Positions 1 through 10,348 of a stretch of DNA of 64,000 nt are shown here, piece by piece; position 1 is the stretch's first letter, and each line of letters begins with the position of its first letter. A model generated the notes under the pieces. It was not told the DNA's origin. It saw only the letters and a program-made list of their open reading frames with translations, and did no database searches. Position numbers and translations under genes: made by a program. This stretch comes from Asterochloris sp. CNOR1 (Eukaryota > Chlorophyta > Trebouxiophyceae > Trebouxiales > Trebouxiaceae): assembly GCA_963969365.1 (NCBI GenBank), contig OZ017750.1, positions 1,302,001-1,366,000 of the forward strand. The letters run 5' to 3'.

Positions 1-3000
1 GGCAGGGTCCGGAGGTGATGGCACGGCAACACTGTCAACATCTGTTCCTGCCCAGCAGACAATGCTGACATCAATGCTAATAGTGTTCATCTTGGTGCCA
101 GAGCACCGCTCACAGAGTGCTGTGCTGGCTGCAGCTAGATGTGTAGAAGAGGCAGAGGCCAGCCTGAGCCAGTGTGTGCATGCCTGCAAAGATGATGCGC
201 TTGACTTTGCCTTCCTGTGTGACGAGCTCGCTGCTGCAGTGGAGGCCAGGAGCCTGGCTGAGCCTCTCATCGGCTGGCTCCAGCAGCAGCTGCAGCTAAT
301 GCTGTCTCAGCTGGTGGTGCAGGGCTCCCCGGCTGATGCACAGGTTAGCTCCTCAGTGAAAGGTCCTGCACCGAACCACATGTCTGAGGGGCATCTGCTG
401 ACTGCACCTGTGCCTGCTGGTATAGGTGCCTGGGGGTGAGACCTTGCAGGGCCAACTTTGGTTTAGTGACAACAGCTCAGACGATGGGCACATCCCCATC
501 CTGCAATTCCTCACCGCCGCAGATCCTGCAAAACGGTGAGCTTGCTACCAGCATTGTGTACCACTCTTGTATGTGCTCCCTTGTCTGCCTTCCACATCCT
601 ACAGCACTGTACCCAATGGCCTGTGCCCTGTGTGTGACGACTGGAAGCGGCCCAGCGCCAGCAGTACTTCCCCAAAGCAGCAGCAGTAGTTTCCTGCAGC
701 AGCAGCTGTAGCAGCAGATCATTAGCTCCACCCTGCTGCCTGCAGGGACAAGCTGCTGACAATGTGCTCCCTTGCACGAGTTTGCTTTGCCCTCCAGCAG
801 TCGCAGACCAGCCTGCACTCCCTGGATGTGCTGCGGGACGCACCCTTCAGCATGTTCAGTGCAGAGCTGCTGGAGCCTGACACCTTCTCAGCACTGCCCC
901 GCGAACAGTAAGTGTGTGCTTTGTTGCCTTTCGTCACTTAGTTGATGCAGCTGTGGCGGGCAGCATTCAGTGCAAAGTTGCTTCAGCATGGCATGTGCTC
1001 AGCGATTTACTGTGAGCAGAGTGAGGTGCTGCTTTGTTTGTCTCCCAGCACATGACTGGGCACAGTCATATAGCATTCACTGCACTGCATGGTTTATTAG
1101 CACATGCATGCTACTATTGGGGGTTTGTGCTACAGCGCACCCACTGGCACAAAGGAATCTGCTGCAAGTCTGCTGGTGAAGGGGAGGCTTGTCCTGGCCC
1201 GAACACTGATCTCTCAAGGTGCAGACATTGCAGCCCAGATGCTGAGCTCTGCATGCTACTGCAGGCAAGGGGTGCTGCTGCTGGCTCTGTTCTATGCAGC
1301 CAACTGGCTCCGCGAGGTGGTTAGCGCTTGGAGCCCCATCTGTGCACTAGCTAGCAGGTCAGCAATCCAGTCCCTCTGCAGTCCTGCAGCCACATGCAGA
1401 ATCTGCAAGCTTTTGCAGGGACACTGCAGCAGCAGTCTGCTGTGCCATCTGCACAGGGCTGGCTCCGTGCAATGAGGTTTTGCATCTTGCTGAAACTCCG
1501 TGTTCAGCCCACAGCAGCTGACTTGTGCTTGTGCAACTGAGGCTGACACATTCAAGCAGGAACCCCTACGCTCAGTCAGCATTGCTCTGCAGTTCTGCAG
1601 AGCCTGCAGCAGCGGCAGATGCTGCCCATGTTGGGCACCCGAAGGCAACTAATCTGATCTGCATGTGACATTCGTACCTTAGTGTTGTTTGCGTGCAGGG
1701 AGGGGCTGGAGGCTGATGAGGTCCTGCAGGCCACCCTGGTGCGCCTGCAGCACCTGTGCCTGCTTGAGGCAGTGCTGGAGCAATGCCTGGAGGTCGCCCA
1801 GACTCCTCTGCCTGCCTTCCCATCCCTCCGGGCCTGCTTGTACTTTGACCCTGCAGCTGTGAGCCTGGCCAAGGTATGGTCTGGCAGCGTTCTGTGCTGC
1901 ACAGCTAGCATGCTTTCAGCGCATGCTTGCATGATCAGCATGCTTATGCCACCCATCCCAGCACAAGGTTTTGCTCAAACAAGGCCATGTTCTGCACCAT
2001 CTGAGCGATCGTTGGTGTGGCTGCCATCCACAGGGTCTGCCATGCTGTGAGCATGCAGGTAGGCTTGCATGCATGCACATGGGAGGCGCTCACCAAGCTC
2101 TGCTTAATGCAGCCAAGCTGCATGCAGGTGAAGGCTGCTGGGCCAGTAGTCAGAGTTAGCGCCCACAACAGTGGCAAGAAGCGCAAAGCTGCAGAGGCCT
2201 CAGCTGAAGACAGAGAGGATGCTGGCAATGAGCATGAGCCTGATGCCCTGAAAGCTTCAGATGCTTCAGGCACGGCAGGCAGCGGGAGCAAGGCATGGAC
2301 TGGGGCTGCGCCTGCAAGTGCCAGGTCTGCTGGTAGTTCTGCAGTCCAGCGAGTTGTCTCCACAGGCATGCCTGAGTGTACGGCATCAGCAACAATTTGT
2401 CAGCATGCTGGTGGACATCCTATCTGCAGCAGCTCTGTGCTGCCTTCGCAGGCTGCCAAACATGCCTGTGCAGGACAGCCATTGTCCGCCAACAGTTCAG
2501 AGAGCTGCACTCCTCAGTGACACACCTGGTAGCTGGGCTTGTGGAGGCATGCCCAGCCGTTTCAGCCATGGCCCCAGCTGCGTACTTGTTGGACAACCTG
2601 CAGCACAGCCTGAAGGCAGGGCTTCCTCAGGGAATCATGCCTTTTGGCGGCAAGGCTGCAGGCCAGTCTGGTGAGTTGGTTTCCTGGCACGTGCAGCTTG
2701 CACAACATACTGGGTATGACATGAATGCTTTTCGGCCTGTGTGCTCCTGCAGCTGACAAGGCAGCGCAGCTTTTGGCCGAGGTTCTGCCAGCATTGCCGG
2801 CCATCAAGAGGCTCTTTGAGAAAGCAAGAGGGCTGGCCGCTGAGGATACTGACATGGCAGGTAAGCTGCAGGCGGCTGTGGGTGCTTGGGTGGCTCTGTC
2901 TCCTGTGCATGTAGTGTGAAAGCGGCTCTGGCCAGGCTGCTGCCTTTTGTGTGCTGTGCTTTCTGCTAGCTGCTCAAGCACAAGGCTGTAAGGCCTGAAG

Positions 3001-6000
3001 ACTGCTGTACTGCAGAGGAGGACAGTGCAATGTCGCAGTGTAAGCCAGCAGCCATCCAGCTGCCAAGTCCGGGCGAAGGGGCCACAGGGCAGGTGCTGCA
3101 GAGGAGCTCTCTGGCAGCAGCTGCCATGGCTCACAGGCCAGCTGCAGCTAGGTGAGCTGCACATGCATTTGGCCACCATCGTTGCTGGCCGATGGCATTG
3201 CAAAGGCAGTGCACACATGGTGGGAATGCAATCAAAGCCTGATGCCCAACAAACAGGAGCTGACAGCGCGATACCTTTTGCTCACGGCCTCCTCTCCAGG
3301 CTGCAGGTTAATGGCCCTGGCACTGGCCTGCATGCACCTCATTGCAACATCAGACCCGATCAAGTCTGGCAGTGATTCCCAGCTCCTGTGCACCTTCCTG
3401 GCAACCTTTACTGGCCAGGATGCCCTACCTGCAATGCATAACACCTGGACAGCAACCGAGGTGAGCATGCAGCTGTAGTGCAGCATGTATGTGCAGGATA
3501 CCTCATGAGCAAAAAGGGTCCTTCATGTCGGCTGCCAATCCATCTTTCTTTCACAGAGCCATAACTTGCTGTTGCAGCGTGTGAGTGCTTGTGGGAAGGC
3601 CAGCAAGTATTTCATAAGCCTGTCTGATGAGAGGCTGAGCAATTTTGACCTGGAGCTCACCCTCGTCCGCCTCCAAGCAGACTTGCTCTGCCTGGTCAGA
3701 GATGTGCCTGTTGGGTCATCTGGGCGCACAGTCGTGGAGGAGATGCAAGGTCCGATGCACAAACGATCACCTAAGGCTGTTCCCACAGCAGCTGCCTGGT
3801 GCTTGGTTGCTCAGGAAGTTTGCAGGCATGCAGCAAGCCAGATGGTGCACCATCAGCAGTGCACCGATTGTAGCTCCAGGCCTGCAAGCCAGGTGAGCTG
3901 CAGAGGAGCGGCCTGCTGCCTCCCTGATGGGCACACATGCCTGAGCTGGCACCTGAGCCATCTCGTGTCTGCTTGCCTGCAGGCAGCCTCAGTGAGGCTG
4001 CACACAAAATGCTGCTGGAGGCCTGGGACGACTGTCCCAAAGACCCCGAGCACAAGGGCAGCAACGGTTGCGGCTGGAAGGGCAGGGGAGGCCTGCTGGC
4101 AGAGCTGCTGCAGGTGCCCAGGGGCTTGCGACATGGTGCATGGCACTTCAAAGAGCTTTTGTTTGCACAGAACCATGTGTCAATGCAGCATGCGCATGCT
4201 GACAGGTCAGGGGTGGCCCCCTGGCCGAGCTGCTGCAGGCTGACGCTTGCCCCATGGCTTCAAAATTGTCGTGCTCGATGCCCCTGATGGTCCTGTCAGA
4301 AGCTCAAATGCTGGAACACACAATGCAACTGCAGATGTACATTCGACACTCAGAGGATCCTGTCAGCCTGCTGGCTCAGCTTGTTAGGGACGCGGTGATG
4401 ACAGTGCCAGCAGCTGCAACAGGGAAGGAGATGCACGAGCCAGTGGAAGCGTTCTCAAGTGAGCACTCAAGTTGCAACCGCACGACTTGCTTCACACCTT
4501 GACGCATGCCATAGCCACTTGCGGGTATGACGCCTGCTGGGCATGCAGCCCCTCCCAACATGCAGCCTGGGAAGAGATCATGCATAACAAGCAGTGCAGA
4601 GTGATCTGAAGTGAACACATGAGTCACCACTTTAGACCAGGAAGTGCGACGGTTCCCTGCGTTCTAATGCAGATAGGTGTCACAGGAACACAGATTCCAG
4701 CTTGTCAACGAAAAGACTGCAAGGCTTGACTTGAGCAGCATCTGACAGCAGAGCAGTGAGTCTGTGCTGAAGAGTGCCCATGCTGAGCATTCAGCCCCTT
4801 TAGCCTGTGTAGTCGATCTGGCTACAGGCCTTTCCAGTGCCACACTGTCCACCTGGTTCAAGACGCTGATGGCCGAGCTGATGCACCAGTGGCAGGAGCT
4901 GGCCTCGCTGACAGCCACCCTGAGCAAGGCGCACAGGCTGAGCTCCTCGAGCGCACACACGGTGGGCAAGCTCATGCCAGCGCTTGAGGATACGGCCACT
5001 CAGAGTTGCTTTGGTCTGATGCTTCCACGTGTGAGGCAGAAGCTGGCAGGTGAGCAAGGAATTTTGGCAGAGTAACTCCAGGTTACATACTTGTGCATGT
5101 CCTCGCTTGATATTGCTGCACTTCTGACCGAGCAGAGCCCAGGTTTCTAATCGACGGCATCTGCTGCTGATTCAACGAGAACCGGCTCTCTGACTTGACC
5201 TCACAGCACTGCACTGCTGCAGCACATGTTGCTGCAGGGACTTCGAGGGCTGCTGCTCCAGTGACAGCTGCTGATTCGAGCAAGTTTCATAGACTCAGGT
5301 CCACCTCATGCGCCATGGGTGTGACTGTGTGGGATTGCTGCTTTTCAGAGGCCATGACTCTGGCGGGGGTGGAGACTGCTGGTGCATGTGTGGTGGGTTG
5401 CCATCGTGCTTAGAGCACGCATCTGGCGGCTCATTCCAAGCATCCCCTGGCTGTGCAGGTTTCTGATGACAAGGTGGAGCACCTGCTCCGGCAGATGCAG
5501 GTGACCACTGGCAGTTTCACAGCGCTGCTGGATGTGGTCAAGATCCATGAGAGAAGGAAGCTGGTAAGAAAGCTGCAGCCCTTCTGGTTTTGGGCTGACA
5601 GTCCAGCGGGATGAATCCCACTGTGTATGTGGCGGGCTCATAGCTACATGTCTGGGGTGAGAGCTTGTATGCCTCAGCTCAACAAGCAGACTGCAGTGCA
5701 AGCAGGCCTCGCCCCTTTGTGGTGCAGATGCAGGCTCAGGCTGTGAGGATGGGTTCTAGAATCATTCAGGTGTGGCTGTGCTGCAGCTTTGCAATGTTTA
5801 CCAGAGCAGAGCCCCTGATGCTGAGGGTTGTGCTGCAGGCCTTCACAAGGATCCTGCCTTTTGTTTCCTGGTGGATTAAGTTGCACCAGGATACATTTGA
5901 CCACCTGTACAACGTGGGTCAAGCAATGCGCTCTGTCTTACTGCTTGATTACAGCAAAACAATGCACCCTATTGTATGCCTGCAGAGAGTCATAAAGCAT

Positions 6001-6734
6001 TTCCAGAAGGACTGCAGACTCCTGCAGGTCTGGCTGCTGTCGCTATGCCCTTTACTGCTTACCTCCCCAAAATTTCAGGTGCCTGATGTTATTTACAGAC
6101 CCTTTGTGCTGAGGGCAAGGCCCGCAAAGATGTGCAGGTGTCTAAGCTGGTGAGGTGCTCTACTCCTTCTCTTGCAGGCAGCCAGGCTGCCTCTGTTGCT
6201 CTTCTGCGTGCATCTGTCTAGCGCCTGAACTGTAGGCTGCCAGAACACTGTCAGGCACCACAGTAACTGTGGGGGGGACCTGAACTGCCTGTCACGGCAG
6301 CTCATCATAGAGAAGAACTGCTTGCTGCAGGTTCCTGCAGCAAAGAAGAATCTGGAGGCATTCATCAGCGCTTGCCAGGACTGCTTCAAGGCTGCAGGGG
6401 CCAGCCTGACTATTGGAAACCTCAAGCACAAGGATTTGCAGGGTCAGGAGGTGGCCAGTCAGGTGCCTAAAAGCTGTGCTGCTTTGCCACCCCAGTGCTT
6501 TCGTGTCAATGTTGCAAGATGTCCCTATCTGTTTGCAGATCGAGTGCCCTGATGCTGATGAGGAGAGCGAAGCCCAGGTGAGGTCAAAATTTTAAGTTAG
6601 AATACACTGGCAGGCCTTTACTCACATCACTGCTTGATCACACATATTGCTGAATGCGTAGTTGCTTGCAGAGTGGGGACGAGGCGGGAGGGAAGACAAC
6701 AAGTCGAGACCAAAGCCAGGGCTGTGAGGACTAA
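1..6734 (+). CDS. FANCD2: FANCD2 homologue, C-terminal part (5' end outside window)
   Basis: Core Fanconi anaemia DNA-crosslink repair protein, which is monoubiquitinated and clamps DNA with FANCI. Many short exons give segments in the same order as human FANCD2. They run from 'FLCDELAAAVE' (about 220-250) through 'NWLREVV' (about 1300-1325) and 'AAYLLDNLQHSL' (about 2580-2615) to 'WFKTLMAEL' (about 4855-4885). Next come 'LLRQMQVTTGSFTALLDVV' (about 5485-5540) and 'LKHKDLQGQE' (about 6420-6450). The last exons encode an acidic tail ('DADEESEAQ', then 6672-6734 ending in TAA), as in animal FANCD2. Visible homology starts at roughly human residue 600, so the monoubiquitinated lysine lies to the left of the window. 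A Lys-rich low-complexity linker (about 2150-2350) matches a charged linker of the human protein. The neighbouring minus-strand gene stops 16 bases beyond this stop. The family assignment is firm; inner exon edges are approximate. Confidence 0.93.
4081..4238 (+). repeat. Duplicated exon end flanking a FANCD2 intron
   Basis: The last 33 bases of one exon (4081-4113, ending GAGCTGCTGCAG before donor gtgccc) recur at 4206-4238 with 28 of 33 identical by hand count. The CAG that ends the second copy is the natural acceptor for the next exon, which reads 'ADACPMASKL' from 4239. The intron 4114-4238 therefore lies between two copies of the same exon segment. Confidence 0.75.
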
Positions 6735-6750
6735 GGTGTCTCAACTCCAA

Positions 6751-8325
6751 TTAGCCTCTATGCCTCACCACTTTAGCTACATAGGATGCACAATAGGGAC
6801 AATGCTGCTTAACGACTTCCTTTGCACACCGCCTGCATCGAGATAAAGGATACAATTTGTCCTGCCCTCTTGAGATAAATCTGCATTTATGAAGCCAGCA
6901 GCAGCATCCACGCGCCCACGTAATCTCCTGTGCTATGAAAACAGCAAGCAGAACCCACCCACCCGCATGTGATGACATGTAGACAAGGCATGGCCTTGAA
7001 GTCAGCCGCTATCTCGCCGCAGATCCAGCAGGTGGAAAAGTCAACTGTGCTTTCATTGAAGCTGCCCCCCACGCTGCCAGAATCGCTGCGCCTGCCATTG
7101 TCTCCTAGGGCATCTGGCCCTAGGCCAGGGGGTGGCCTTGAGGTGGAAAGCATGTGGGCCACAGGTGCAGTCTCAGGCGCCAACGTCTTTCTGATCTGTG
7201 CAGCCACCTGCACAGCAGCATGCTTGGCTTTGCTCGACGGCACATGGATGTGATGCAACTGCAGCCCTGCACCAGCTGTGGGCTGCTGTGCTGCCAGGGC
7301 CATAAACGCAGGTCACAGCAGCTTCAGCATCCAAGTTCACACCATGCATGAGGTGGGAGCCCCAGCTGCACCAGCTCAGCAGGAAACATGAAGCAGTGCT
7401 CACCTGGGCCTCCCAGTGGGCGTGCCTTGCCATGATTCTGTCAGAGGTGGCCCTGGCATCCAGGAATGAGCCATCTGGCAGCTGCATCAGGCGCAGTGTG
7501 TTGACAGCGTCATTGATGGTGTGGGGGGCCTTCAGTGACACCAGGGCCACATCCTCCTTGATCACCATGATGCGCTCAGCCTGCAGTGGGGGAAGCGCCT
7601 GATGTTGAAGGATGAGTTGGAGAGGCACATGGCCTGCCATGGTGTGCTCAGCTTGCAGCCAGGGAGCTGCTTGTCAGCTGCAGTGGACAAGTTCATGAGC
7701 ACAAGGCTCCTGGAGCACAGGGCCCTGCCCAGGCTGCAGTAAGCACTGGCCTCCCTGTAGCACATGCTCTGTGCAGCAGCCAGCTCGTGTGCTCAGCCTG
7801 CAGTGGGGAAGCTTGCCAGCGCAAGCTTCCATGGTGCAGACTTTGAGCAGCACTGGCTCATCTGGGGCAGCGCCACCCCGAGGAGACACCCCATGCAACA
7901 CTGCATCTGGACAACACTAGCTTAAAGCACGATTAGCCACGGATGCTCATCTCCAGACGCACACCCTGTGCGCACCTCTATACCTGCGCTGGACAGCAGC
8001 ACCAGAATCTCCAGTGAGTCGCCCTCACGGTCATCCTCCCAGCTGGGGTCTCTGAGGGGCCCCATCGGCATGAGCAGCTTCAGATGGTTCTTTGGTGCTG
8101 GAGGCCTGTAATCACTAAACTTGAATTCGCCATGCTCATCTCTCTCACGTGGCTGGTGTGGGTCCCCCCCTCCCCCTCTGTGGTGCCCTCTGTGGGCCCT
8201 GTGGCCTCCCTTGCCTCTCCAAGGCTCAGACTCCCCCTGCTCAGCACAAGATCAACGTCAGATGCCACTGAATGCAGTGATCTTGGCAGGCAGGCCCCAG
8301 GCAGAGCACTCACATGGCTGGACAT
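6751..8325 (-). CDS. Small C3HC4 RING-finger protein, probable E3 ubiquitin ligase
   Basis: Five exons join in phase: 8325-8314, 8236-7976, 7580-7404, 7285-6963 and 6832-6751. The predicted product is 284 residues. The N-terminus is 'MSSHGESEPWRGKGG' followed by an Arg/Gly/His-rich stretch. A conserved-looking middle follows ('KFSDYRPPAPK', 'PDGSFLDARATSDRIM', 'HHIHVPSSKAKHAAVQ') that I do not recognise; its last part is faintly KH-like. The C-terminus is a RING split by the last intron: CWIC, then PCLH, then TCGRC, then CPYC, giving C-x2-C-x11-C-x-H-x3-C-x2-C-x8-C-x2-C. A RING at the extreme C-terminus after an RNA-binding-like region recalls MEX3-type proteins, but that is only a resemblance. 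Ubiquitin ligase activity is inferred from the RING. The gene is convergent with FANCD2 and divergent from the Mpv17 gene. Confidence 0.82.
7566..7817 (-). repeat. Three copies of an acceptor plus exon-start block in the RING gene
   Basis: The true acceptor and exon start (exon from 7580 leftwards, 'ctgcag|GCTGAGCGCATC' on the minus strand) is echoed upstream in the intron. Echoes lie at about 7638-7668 ('GCTGAGCACACC') and about 7781-7817 ('ctgcag|GCTGAGCACACG'). The second echo keeps the polypyrimidine-like lead and an intact CAG. Together they account for much of this roughly 400-base intron. Confidence 0.7.
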
Positions 8326-8422
8326 GCGGATCGGAGTCGGTCAAGTCTTGAGGCAGCAAAGAAAACAAGTGACACACAGCTGCTCGGAGCTGTACATCTG
8401 TACGCCTCCGCTGCGCTCTGCC
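8326..8422. promoter_or_regulatory. Putative bidirectional promoter, RING gene / Mpv17 gene
   Basis: Only 97 bases separate the two divergent start codons (ATG at 8325 minus and 8423 plus), so both genes must draw on this short spacer or on sequence inside each other. I see no TATA-like element in it. The extent is inferred from the two predicted starts. Confidence 0.45.
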
Positions 8423-9966
8423 ATGCAAGTAGTGTTGCCCGCGAGAACCGCCCTCAGCAGGCAATTCGTAGCCAACTCACCCCGCCTCAGGACCGTCCGC
8501 CTGCCCAGGCCCTCAATACAGAGAGGCATCCTGGCTGTCCACAGCACAGAACAGAGCCTGTTCACCACCACCAGGCGGGGGGGCAGCAGCAGCAATGCAT
8601 GGCACCGCCCGGTCACAGATCTGCCCCAGCGCATGTGGCAGGTGAAGGCAGTCCGCGCTGCATGCAGCCCCATCTCCATACCTGTTGGAGGGCTCCTTTG
8701 GAGGGCTGTGCATTCTAGGCGGCATTGTGTACTGCAGGGGTATCTCGCCCACCTGAGCAAGCACCCTCTGACCACCAAGGCCGTGACAGCCTGGTTTGGC
8801 GCCTGCCTGGGAGACCTCCTGGCCCAGGCTTGTGCCGGTGGGCCATTTGACCTAGCTCGCAATGTGCGGCTTGGGCTCTTTGCCCTTTGCGCCGGCGGGC
8901 CTGTGGGGCACTACTGGCACAGATTCCTGGACAGGTGAGCAGCAGTTTTGTCCAAATCGTGCCTTGCCAACACCTGGCCACATGCCAGCTGATTCCTGAG
9001 AGCTTGTGCTTGCCACCAGCAGCAAAAGCAGGAATTTGTGCTCTTGGGGTTTGTGACCTGAGGCAGCACTGCTGACCTGCCAGGCTGAGGCTTTGCTGTC
9101 AGTGCACCGTCCTGTCTTCCAGCCAGACGTGTTGCAGCCCTGCTTGCATGCTGGCGCCCGTCGACTCACACGCTCTTGTGCCTGCAGGACGATGATGCCC
9201 CAGAAGAGTGGCAGCATGAGGGCTGTGCTGTCCAAACTGGCAGCGGACCAGCTGCTGCTGACCCCCATCTTCACGGCCATGTTTCTGAGCTACATCAAGA
9301 TCTCAGAGGGCAGGATAGACCTGGTGATGCCCTACCTCCAGGTAAGCTGCAGCTGACGCTGGTCTGCAGCACTCTGGACCTTGCTTGGTGAGTGCATCAG
9401 CATTCATGTGTGAGCATTGCAGTACATGGACGAATTATTGCCAGGCTAATGATGATGGAGGTGCATGTTGGCTGACACCCCTCAGAAACTACACGCATCT
9501 TGAGCTGGAGGTGGCAAAGAACAGCCGCTCTGTCCTTGCCATTCAGTCCAGTACATGTTGAAATGAAGTGATGTACAGGCATGCTCCTGATGCAGGACAA
9601 GCTCTTCAAGACGTTGAAGGCCAACTACGCCCTGTGGCCTGTGGCCAATCTGATTGCCTTCCGCTTTGTCCCCGGCGACTTGCGGATTCTGTACTGCAAT
9701 GCCATTGGGGTGAGTGCAACCTCGCTGTCTCTGCTGAGAGTGTGAGAGCTCGTGCAGACCTGTGTGGCGAGGCTTGCTGCTGAGCATTGTCATAATGTTG
9801 CAGGGCTTCATGTTTCCGCTAAATTGCCAACTTTCATCTTGTGCTGCAGGTCTTGTGGGGAGCCTACATCAGTGTGCTGTGCTACACCAGCGGGGCAGGT
9901 GCCCCTATCCAGGCAGAGCTGCTGGACACACAGCAGGCACACGCTGTGGCAGAGTCCATTGCTTGA
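8423..9966 (+). CDS. Mpv17/PMP22 family four-helix membrane protein
   Basis: Five exons: 8423-8641, 8738-8934, 9188-9341, 9596-9709 and 9850-9966, all joining in phase. The family signature is clear: 'WQGYLAHLSKHPLTTKA', then 'GDLLAQ', 'GPVGHYWHRFLD', 'KLAADQLLLTPIF', 'NYALWPVANLIAFRFVP' and 'LWGAYISVL'. This is the standard order for Mpv17/PMP22/Sym1 proteins of inner mitochondrial, peroxisomal or plastid membranes. The roughly 70 residues before the first conserved block are rich in Arg, Ser and Thr ('MQVVLPARTALSRQF') and look like an organelle transit peptide, which is why I chose the ATG at 8423. An Ala/Glu/Gln-rich tail follows the last helix. Members form or regulate small pores; the substrate here is unknown. 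Confidence 0.95.
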
Positions 9967-10348
9967 GACCGGACTCAGCTTCCCCTCAGGCTCAACTAGA
10001 TCTCAAGTATGTGCGCAAGGGCTAGCGCCCTCACAGCTTAGCCAACTTGTCAGTCAGACCTCAGCAGTTAGCCTGGCTAGGGCTATGGTCCCTGTCACCT
10101 GGCGCGACCAACCTATGTCCCGCACTAGCTGCTCCACCCGCCAATTCGAGATTGGCAGTGTGAGCCCTTCTACAGTGTGCCCCCACCCCTTTCTGTCAGA
10201 GCATTGCCATTTCTGAATCTAGCAATGCATGCTTCCAAGCTTTGAGAGACCAGAGACTGTTCCATCCATTTCATGCTGTTTCCTTTGAAAACCAGTGAAC
10301 ACATGCCAGGACTGCCTGACAGCTCAGGGAAGATGTGTGCATGGCAGG
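9967..10348. other. Convergent 3' spacer, no gene seen
   Basis: This 382-base stretch lies between the stop codons of the Mpv17 gene (+) and TTC29 (-). It presumably holds both 3' untranslated regions. I see no further coding exon, RNA gene or repeat in it. Confidence 0.6.
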
